A stretch of DNA of 32,631 bases from Pseudomonadota bacterium (GTDB lineage Bacteria; Desulfobacterota; Desulfobulbia; Desulfobulbales; Desulfurivibrionaceae), in contig JAHJTI010000063.1 in NCBI GenBank assembly GCA_018829945.1, positions 1 to 32,631 of the forward strand. The letters run 5' to 3'. Position 1 is the stretch's first letter; each line of letters opens with the position of its first letter. Both the position numbers and the translations under genes were made by a program. The notes under the pieces were generated by a model. The model was given only the letters and a program-made list of their open reading frames with translations, was not told where the DNA came from and searched no databases. Of the stretch, positions 19,742 to 26,844 are shown one piece after another.

Positions 19742-20887
19742 TCACGTAAAAATGGGGGGTGATTGTCGGCCAAATTTAACAAACAAGGCTTTGCCGCAAA
19801 CAAACGCAATGGCAATATCCTGAGAGTATTGTTCCAAGAGTGCATCCCCTACGCGTTGCGGACCATCGCCGTGCGCCCATAGATAATCATCCAGTATGAG
19901 CCACCCATCCTGTGCCATTAACGGTAACCATAATTCACAATCTTGTTTTACCTGAGCATAATCATGGTTGCCGTCGATGTGGATTATGGCAATCGTGCCT
20001 CGATAAACCACCTGCCCAAACGGTTTGCTCGCCACGGTACGGTGTTCCCGGTATATCTCAAAACCTTTTGCGGATTCCCGGCGCAAATAATTAAAGCTTC
20101 CCAGGCCGACTGGTAACATGTTGATGACGAAGTCTTGTGGCAGAATTTCATATTCCCATTCGCCCACCATGTCCACTCGAACTGTCTGGGGTGAGTCGTG
20201 TTGTGTTGCCGCTTCCGATTGCCAGGGATCGATGGCGAGAACATTCCCAGTCTGATATCGCCTTGCCAGCAAGGCGAGTACCGCCGCCGATTTACCTACC
20301 AGTGAACCAATCTCGATAACATCTCCTTTGGGAGCGCTGGGGAAAATCGCCATCATTGCCGCAATTTTATGCTCATTCGATTCACCGTAAATATTTCCGG
20401 CCATGCGAAAGACGGCCGCAATCTCAAGGTCGCTCAAGTCACTTCTGCCTCCGGCACATTCATCAATAAAATGTCTATATTTTGCCACCTTATTCATCAA
20501 CAGGTTAAAGCGCCCCATTTCCCGCTTGATAGGAGAAGTGCCGACGAGTCGTATTGTCAGGTTGTTTTCTGAAATGAAGCGATCTAGCCAAGAGTAAACG
20601 GCCGCGACCGGTGCGTAGACGCGAGAGATGTTGCGTTTTCTGATGAGATCCAGGAAACATCGGGGAAATGTTGGTTCGTGAACATAAGGCAACACGACCA
20701 ATTCGCCTATTTCCGCGTCCAGTTCTGCGTCCCACACAGATGAAGCGGCAATTACATTTTCATCGCGTTCCCGCGCTGCTTCGAGATATTCCCGTCCGTC
20801 AGGATGGGTGGCAGGGAAGACTAAGACTGCTTGCTCTAATTGATGATCGTTACCGGACTTGCCTGATTGCATTACATCAGTTCTCAT
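19742..20887 (-). CDS. Two-domain protein: N-terminal pre-ATP-grasp-like domain plus C-terminal class I methyltransferase (Methyltransf_24-like)
   Basis: N-term AVLVFPATHPDGREYLEAARERDENVIAAS...RNISRVYAPVAAVYSWL. C-term GDVIEIGSLVGKSAAVLALLARR...VLAIDPW...IAIIHIDGNHDYAQVKQDCELWLPLMAQDGWLILDDY. Confidence 0.75.
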   Translation of the reverse strand: MRTDVMQSGKSGNDHQLEQAVLVFPATHPDGREYLEAARERDENVIAASSVWDAELDAEIGELVVLPYVHEPTFPRCFLDLIRKRNISRVYAPVAAVYSWLDRFISENNLTIRLVGTSPIKREMGRFNLLMNKVAKYRHFIDECAGGRSDLSDLEIAAVFRMAGNIYGESNEHKIAAMMAIFPSAPKGDVIEIGSLVGKSAAVLALLARRYQTGNVLAIDPWQSEAATQHDSPQTVRVDMVGEWEYEILPQDFVINMLPVGLGSFNYLRRESAKGFEIYREHRTVASKPFGQVVYRGTIAIIHIDGNHDYAQVKQDCELWLPLMAQDGWLILDDYLWAHGDGPQRVGDALLEQYSQDIAIAFVCGKALFVKFGRQSPPIFT

Positions 20888-21045
20888 TTTAAAAGTTGTT
20901 TTTTTGGCGAGACTCTTTTTTTCTGTTTTTGTCTGACTACTTGTGGGCTTTCAGGGAAAAAGGTTAGGCAATCGTGTGTGCCAATGGGCAGGGAGTAATC
21001 TTCAATTTCTATGACAGTAAGTTTTTGCAAGTGACAGGTGTACAT
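20884..21045 (-). CDS. Uncharacterised 53-aa small protein, absent from the ORF track
   Basis: ATG follows the WbqC-like stop directly (TAA|ATG). Its TGA overlaps the next gene's ATG (ATGA). Translation: MYTCHLQKLTVIEIEDYSLPIGTHDCLTFFPESPQVVRQKQKKRVSPKKQLLK. No obvious Shine-Dalgarno. Confidence 0.5.
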   Translation of the reverse strand: MYTCHLQKLTVIEIEDYSLPIGTHDCLTFFPESPQVVRQKQKKRVSPKKQLLK

Positions 21046-21747
21046 TTAGACCAAATCTATCTGGGTGAGCAATCGTTGTGCAGCTGTCGGCTCATTGAAC
21101 ATCAGTACATCCATAATTGATAACCACGCGACATGCCCATCCTTTCCTTGTGAGTAACTTATCGGCCGCGAACGCAAAAAATAAAGCGACAAGTTTCGCT
21201 TTGAAAAGCTGACATAGTCATATAACTCGGTCCCGCCAATCGGATTAATGTAGATATCGGCCTCTTCCTGTCGACAGATGTCTAAAATGCGTTCTTGCCC
21301 TTTCAAATGTGCGTTCTTGTAGCAGCGTGAGGTGCTCACGATTTCCACCTCCAAGGAGAGATAGCGCGTGACCTCACGGAGGCTGTTGAGTAAAAAATCA
21401 TCAAGCTGGTTAGAAGGATAATTGATCAAGCTTTCCAGTAAGGTTGAGACCTGAGCGTAATGCGGTGCTTTTCCGTAAGCCTGTTGAATTGTGCGTAATA
21501 ATTTTTTTCGCCAGCCTTGCTCGTCATCCAATTCAATTTCGCAAATCAATTTATTCGGACTGGCGCCACGTAGTGGTATTGTAAAAGTGTGGGCAGTGCC
21601 ATTAAGTAGTAGTCGGTTCCGGTTTATCCATCCCCGGGGAATGAAACTGACGTCATCAAAGACCACAAACTTATCTACTGCGGCCATCAATTGAAAATAA
21701 CCGATGTAGGGCAGGAAGTAGGGTTGCATGATGGCAAGGGTTTTCAT
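21046..21747 (-). CDS. WbqC-like family protein
   Basis: MKTLAIMQPYFLPYIGYFQLMAAVDKFVVFDDVSFIPRGWINRNRLLLNG...FTIPLRGAS is the characteristic WbqC N-terminus. Confidence 0.93.
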   Translation of the reverse strand: MKTLAIMQPYFLPYIGYFQLMAAVDKFVVFDDVSFIPRGWINRNRLLLNGTAHTFTIPLRGASPNKLICEIELDDEQGWRKKLLRTIQQAYGKAPHYAQVSTLLESLINYPSNQLDDFLLNSLREVTRYLSLEVEIVSTSRCYKNAHLKGQERILDICRQEEADIYINPIGGTELYDYVSFSKRNLSLYFLRSRPISYSQGKDGHVAWLSIMDVLMFNEPTAAQRLLTQIDLV

Positions 21748-21753
21748 GCGTTA

Positions 21754-22893
21754 TTATTTGCCAACAATTATTTGAAGAATAAAGTCAACTTGTTCGTTTG
21801 AAAGGGCTGGATAAATCGGTAAACAAATCACTTCATTTGCGGCCTTGTACGCGACCGGCAAATTCGTGTGTGTTGCCGAAAGCATCCCTCGGTACATTGG
21901 GAAATCGCTTATCAGCGGGTAGAAGTAACGGCGTGCATAAATACCGTTGTCCTGCAGCTCTTGATACAAAGCATCACGGCTCAGCCGATAGTCCGGTTGT
22001 ACCAGAATTGGAAAGTAGGGGTAATTGGCCACCTTTTCGCCTGCCGCCGGCAGGCAATTGATCCCCTGAACTTTGGCCAGGGCCTTCCTGTAGCGGTTGT
22101 CAATAGCTTTGCGTTTTTCCCGGGCTTCATCAATGCCTTTCAGTTGCAATAATCCGAAAGCAGCATTGATTTCGCTCATCTTACCGTTAATCCCTGGGGC
22201 GACGACGGTTACTTCGTCTACGAATCCAAAGTTTTTCAAATGATCGATGTGCCGTTTGGTTTTCGCGTCCGGGCAGACGATGGCTCCCCCCTCAAAGGTG
22301 TTGAATACCTTGGTGGCATGAAAGCTTATTATCGACAAATCCCCGTGATTAAGCACGCTGCCGCTATGGCATTGCACGCCAAAGGCATGTGCTGCATCGT
22401 AGATGACTTTCAATCCATAATTGTCGGCAATTTCCTGAATACGGTCTACATCGCAGGGATGTCCGTAACAGTGTACCGGCATAATTGCAGTAGTTTGCGG
22501 GGTGATGGCGGCTTCGATTTTGGCAGGATCGAGGTTAAGCGTGTTTGGGTCGATATCCACAAATACCGGCTTAATTCCATTCCACAGCAAAGCATGTGCT
22601 GTGGCTACGAAGGAATATGGCGTGGTGATGACTTCGTCCCTGATGCGTAAGGCTTGGAGGGCAGTGACAAGTGCGAGGGTCCCGTTGGTGAACAGGGCAA
22701 GATGTTTTACCCCCAGATAGTCGCACAAGGCCTGCTCAAATTGCTGGTGAAACGGCCCGCTATTGGTTAACCGCTTACTGGCCCATATTTGTTCCAAATA
22801 GGGAATGAATTCCTCCAGTGGGGGCAAGAGAGGTTGTGTAACATAAATTGGCGGGTGTTCCTGTGGATCCGTCATTTGTGATTTTTTTTTCAT
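21754..22893 (-). CDS. DegT/DnrJ/EryC1/StrS (VioA-like) PLP-dependent aminotransferase
   Basis: TNGTLALVTALQAL, IMPVHCYGHPCDVDRI, YDAAHAFG, ISFHATKVFNTFEGGAIV. ATG at 22893 overlaps the upstream stop (ATGA), so the track's 22929 start is probably too long. Confidence 0.93.
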   Translation of the reverse strand: MKKKSQMTDPQEHPPIYVTQPLLPPLEEFIPYLEQIWASKRLTNSGPFHQQFEQALCDYLGVKHLALFTNGTLALVTALQALRIRDEVITTPYSFVATAHALLWNGIKPVFVDIDPNTLNLDPAKIEAAITPQTTAIMPVHCYGHPCDVDRIQEIADNYGLKVIYDAAHAFGVQCHSGSVLNHGDLSIISFHATKVFNTFEGGAIVCPDAKTKRHIDHLKNFGFVDEVTVVAPGINGKMSEINAAFGLLQLKGIDEAREKRKAIDNRYRKALAKVQGINCLPAAGEKVANYPYFPILVQPDYRLSRDALYQELQDNGIYARRYFYPLISDFPMYRGMLSATHTNLPVAYKAANEVICLPIYPALSNEQVDFILQIIVGK

Positions 22894-25463
22894 TCTCCTT
22901 GCCTTTCCCCCTTGCACCATCGCCGCCACATATCCCGATAGGCTGCCTCAAGATGGTGGGTAATATTGCCCGGCTTGCAGTTTGTCCCGCTCATCTGTTC
23001 GCGCAGGGATTGCCGGATCCGATTTAAACCGGGCAAGTCCTGCGCCAGTTCTATGGCGCGTTGCAGGTATTCCTCTTCGCTGTGGGTGATGAACTCGTGC
23101 ATGCCGATGCGCGACAGGATTGCCACGCCACAGCGTGATACCATCTGCTCGCCCGCCAGGGTGATGACCGGCACCCCCATCCACAACGAATGGTAGGTCG
23201 TGGTTCCCCCATTGTAGGGAAAGGGGTCGAGTGCCAAATCAATGTGGTGGTGCAGGGCTAAATAATCAACGATGGGCATGCGTGGTTGTAAGATCAGGCG
23301 TTCCGCAGCAATGCCTGCCGCCCCAAACAGTTCAATCAGCCGCTGTTGTATTCCGCCCTCCGCCGCGTTACCAAGCATTAGCCGGGCATGCGGCAGCGCC
23401 GTCAGCAGGCGCGCCCACAGGGCGGTTACCCCGGGATTGATTTTTGTGGGATTGTTCAGGGAGGCAAAGATCAGTTCGTCGGATTTCAGTGCCGGGAGTG
23501 GATTGACCTGTGGACATCCTGGCTCCGGACGATAGGCCGCTACCGTATCCGGTAGACGTATCAATTTCTCGGTGTGGTAGCGCTCGGTAAGTCCGGGAGG
23601 GTCCATGTAGGCATCAGTAATGCGGTAGTCCATTGCAGTCAATCCGGTGGTGCCCGCGTAGCCGATCCAAGTTGCCTGTACGGGCGCAGGTTTTTTGGCA
23701 AATACCGGCAAGCGGTTATGCGCAGTATGTCCGGATAAATCGATCAAGATATCGATCCCGTCGGAGCGGATTTGTCGGGTTAACTCCTCATCGTTCATCC
23801 CCATGCAAACCAACCAGTGATCTGCATTGGCTGTCATTCGCTCAGTATGGCCATCGCGCTTTGTATTATTATAGTAGCAATAAATCTCCACTTGTGACTT
23901 GTCGTGGCTGGCGAGAATCGGTTCGATGAAAAAAGCCACCGCATGATTGCAAAAATCCCCGGAAACATAACCCACCCGCAAGCGTCGTTCTGGGTCAGGA
24001 CTATTTTGGTGCGGCTGCCAATCGCACCGGAGTGGGGCTTCAAAGTGTTCGGCATAGCGTTGATGTTCGTTGAATATCTCCATAGGTGTGAAGGTATTCA
24101 AGTATTGTATGGTCAGCAAGAGATTGCTGTGCGCCGAAGCGTAATCCGGCTTAAGCAAAAGTGCTTGTCGGTAAGATGCGACCGCTTCGTCTAACAGGCC
24201 TTGATCCTTAAGTACATTTCCAATATTGCTGTGCGCTTCGATATAGTCTGGGTTGATCTCCAGCGCTCGGCGCAGGCAGGCTTCGGCTTCTGCGAGTCGT
24301 CCTTGCTTTTGGAGAAGATTTCCGAGGTTATTGTATGCGCTTGCAGAAGTCGGCTTAAGCAATAGCGCTTGTTGGTAACTGGTGATGGCCTCAGCGATAC
24401 GGCCTTGAGCCTTGAGTGTATTCCCAAGATTCCCATATATTTCGGCGCAATTCGGCAGAAGTTCCAGCGCCCGGCGACAACTGGACTCGCTCTCCGTGAG
24501 TTGGCCCTGAGCCAACTGTATAGTCGCGAGATTGTTATGTGCCTCGGGGTAGTCTGGCCTTAGCTCCAGGGCGCGTCGCAGGCAGGCGTCGGCTTCCGTG
24601 AATCGTCCTTGCTCCTGGAAAATGTTTCCGAGGTTATTGTATGCGATTGCGGAAGTCGGCTGCAGTTTGAGCGCTCTTTGATAGCAAACTATTGCTTCAT
24701 CCAGTGACCCTCGTTCCTTAAGCGCTCTGGCCAGATTGAAGTGGCCGTCCGCTGCTGTTGGGTTCAGTTGCAGCGCATGTTGGAAGCAGCCGATCGCGGC
24801 GTCGGGTTTCCCCTGATCACAAAAAATATTTCCTAATTGTGCGTATACCTCAAGAAAATCCTCTTTTATAGCCAATGCTTTTTTGTAAGAGAGGAGGGCC
24901 TCTTGGAGCCGACCTTGAGATTGCAAGGTGTTGGCCAAGTTATACAAGGTGTCGGCATGGTTTGGTTGTAACTGGAGTGCTTTTTGGTAAGTTGAAAGCG
25001 CTTCTTCGTATCGGGCTTGGTGATGAAAAATTACTCCCAGATTGTTTAATGCCTCAAGGTAATCGGGCTGTAGAAGCAGGGCTTTTCTGTAAGATGGTGC
25101 GGCTTCGTCGAAGCGCCCCAAGTCTTTTAGGGCATTGCCCAAATTGTAATGATAAGCTGCTTTTGCAGGGTTTTCATAAATGGCTTTCTGGAAGAGTGAA
25201 ACTGCTACGGCATGCTGCCCGCGTTGGCAGCTCATGATAGCTTTTGCATGCAGGGTTTCTGCATGATTCGGGTGTATGGCCAGTATCTTTTCGTATATCT
25301 CTTCTGCTTGTTGCAGGTTTCCCGCTTGGTGATTCTTGATAGCGTTTGCCAAGGCCTGTCCAAGATCAAAGGAAGCCCTTTGAATGGTAGGAGATTTGCG
25401 GCGCGGCCTTCCGGCGGTATTTTTTTTGTGTTTTTTCTTGAGGCTCATTGGGAGACGCCCCAA
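22890..25463 (-). CDS. TPR-repeat SPINDLY/O-GlcNAc transferase-like protein (GT41)
   Basis: About a dozen 34-aa TPRs, then LRVGYVSGDFCNHAVAFFIEPIL, IDILIDLSGHTAHNRLPVFAKKPAPVQATWIGYAGTTG, DLALDPFPYNGGTTTYHSLWMGVPVITLAG. An alternative start is ATG 25448. Confidence 0.94.
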   Translation of the reverse strand: MGRLPMSLKKKHKKNTAGRPRRKSPTIQRASFDLGQALANAIKNHQAGNLQQAEEIYEKILAIHPNHAETLHAKAIMSCQRGQHAVAVSLFQKAIYENPAKAAYHYNLGNALKDLGRFDEAAPSYRKALLLQPDYLEALNNLGVIFHHQARYEEALSTYQKALQLQPNHADTLYNLANTLQSQGRLQEALLSYKKALAIKEDFLEVYAQLGNIFCDQGKPDAAIGCFQHALQLNPTAADGHFNLARALKERGSLDEAIVCYQRALKLQPTSAIAYNNLGNIFQEQGRFTEADACLRRALELRPDYPEAHNNLATIQLAQGQLTESESSCRRALELLPNCAEIYGNLGNTLKAQGRIAEAITSYQQALLLKPTSASAYNNLGNLLQKQGRLAEAEACLRRALEINPDYIEAHSNIGNVLKDQGLLDEAVASYRQALLLKPDYASAHSNLLLTIQYLNTFTPMEIFNEHQRYAEHFEAPLRCDWQPHQNSPDPERRLRVGYVSGDFCNHAVAFFIEPILASHDKSQVEIYCYYNNTKRDGHTERMTANADHWLVCMGMNDEELTRQIRSDGIDILIDLSGHTAHNRLPVFAKKPAPVQATWIGYAGTTGLTAMDYRITDAYMDPPGLTERYHTEKLIRLPDTVAAYRPEPGCPQVNPLPALKSDELIFASLNNPTKINPGVTALWARLLTALPHARLMLGNAAEGGIQQRLIELFGAAGIAAERLILQPRMPIVDYLALHHHIDLALDPFPYNGGTTTYHSLWMGVPVITLAGEQMVSRCGVAILSRIGMHEFITHSEEEYLQRAIELAQDLPGLNRIRQSLREQMSGTNCKPGNITHHLEAAYRDMWRRWCKGERQGE

Positions 25464-25747
25464 CGAAAAAGCGGGTGGATGTTGTTTCTGGGGTGTCTGC
25501 CTTGTATGTCCTGGTATCGAACAGCAATCACTTTTTTGTCCTTAGAGATTGTTGAAAAATATTTGGGACGCTGGACATCAGAATCAGGCGGCCACGGATT
25601 TCAACATAGTCTAGTTGAGTCCGTTTGAATTTTCAACAAGCATAAAAAAAGCAGTACTATCTGTATTGCTTGACGGAGATTGACGGCAGGGGCGGATTGT
25701 CGATATAGGCATGCAATCCGTTCGGATGAGGGAAGGGAAGCGAGGGG

Positions 25748-26065
25748 TCAGGCCAGGACATTTATGATTTTCCCGGTTGTCTGGGCTTGTTGGGGTTGAC
25801 TGTTCTTGCGGTGTTCCGCTTGGGCCGAGCTGACCTTCTCCGCCGCTTGTCGTTCTTCCGACTGCGCGGTCCGCAGGTTGTTTTGGGATTCTTGGGCCGC
25901 AGCCTGAGCTGCGGATAAATTTTGCGAGGCTCGTTGTTGTTCTGCCTGAGCCTGCCGAACTTTTTGGGTGGCCCCTTGGTTGTCGGTGGTCTTGGGCTTG
26001 GAATAATGAGTGCTAGGCAGGCGAGTTGGTAACGGTTGTGTTGAAGAGCTTATTTCCGGTCCCAT
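25748..26065 (-). CDS. Small Gln/Ala-rich predicted coiled-coil protein, unknown function
   Basis: 105 aa. AAAGGAG-N6-ATG ribosome-binding site on the minus strand. Continuous A/Q/S/E heptad-like sequence and C-terminal TTGKIINVLA. Confidence 0.65.
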   Translation of the reverse strand: MGPEISSSTQPLPTRLPSTHYSKPKTTDNQGATQKVRQAQAEQQRASQNLSAAQAAAQESQNNLRTAQSEERQAAEKVSSAQAEHRKNSQPQQAQTTGKIINVLA

Positions 26066-26255
26066 GGTGGTACTCCTTTCGGCACGGAGAAGACGGGAAA
26101 AGTTGTGAAGTGTAAGTGCGTAACGTCTTTACCATAATAGTATATATTTTTTATACACAGAATACAAGTAAACCTTAAGCATCGTTCTGTCGTGATGCAA
26201 CTACCTCTAAAAAAACGCCTGTCAGCTTTATTGCTTGTCTCCTCATCATATAATC

Positions 26256-26450
26256 CGTCACCCCGGCGGAAGCCGGGGTCCAGCACGCTTGGAATTTTTT
26301 CGTAAGGATATTGAGACTTATAGCTTCCAGCCAAAAAGATCGATATTTTGTTTCGGAGAAAGCCGTAGGAAAAAGTGTGGATTGATATCGCGATCCATTG
26401 TGTTTGGTGCGTTGTTATTTTTTCTGGACCCTGGCTTCCGCCGGGGTGAC
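26256..26450. repeat. Inverted repeat pair (27-28 bp arms, one mismatch)
   Basis: CGTCACCCCGGCGGAAGCCGGGGTCCAG at 26256-26283; reverse complement CTGGACCCTGGCTTCCGCCGGGGTGAC at 26424-26450. Confidence 0.9.
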
Positions 26451-26511
26451 CATCTTGATCGAAGTCGATCAATGCTGAAGAATTCGCAACAATTGGGAAT
26501 TGCACACCAGG

Positions 26512-26562
26512 TGCTTCGCCAATGCTCTCTTGAGCTTGCTGAAGGGCTCAGCACGAACGGAA
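26512..26562. repeat. REP-like dispersed palindrome, locus B
   Basis: GTGCTTCGCCAATGCTCTCTTGAGCTTGCTGAAGGGCTCAGCACGAACGGAAG. Confidence 0.85.
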
Positions 26563-26651
26563 GATCCTTCGCTGTTGCGCAGAAAAGCTCTGGCGGACGA
26601 CCATCGTGACAAGTCCATCAACCCCGCCAACTCACCCCAAATTATTTCTTT

Positions 26652-26678
26652 TAAAGTTTCATCGGGTGGGGTCGATAA
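26652..26678 (+). promoter_or_regulatory. Sigma-28 (FliA) promoter of flagellin
   Basis: TAAAGTTT-N11-GTCGATAA. The -35 matches the enteric consensus exactly, the spacer is exactly 11, and the -10 matches 7/8. Confidence 0.85.
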
Positions 26679-26844
26679 GAAAATCGAGCAATGATTTTAA
26701 TGCGTGTAGGGTTTGGTCGGAAAGGAGGTGACGGGAAAAGCTGCCAGACACACCTACCGGATACTGTAACAAAAACGACAAACGCTTTAAAACGTCGGCA
26801 AGGAAGCCGGCATTCACAAACACACACAACACGGAGGTTTCACC

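Noticed and set aside
21159-21185. Minus-strand GCCGATAA with an 11-bp spacer inside the WbqC-like gene (sigma-28-like)
   Set aside because: The -35 matches only about 5/8, it is inside coding sequence, and an exact 8-mer is expected about once by chance on both strands of a window this size.
25553-25720. Short inverted repeats (TTGTTGAAAA/TTTTCAACAA; CGGATTG/CAATCCG) upstream of the TPR gene
   Set aside because: Arms are only 7-10 bp, widely spaced, and without a T-run or known operator pattern; not distinguishable from chance by eye.
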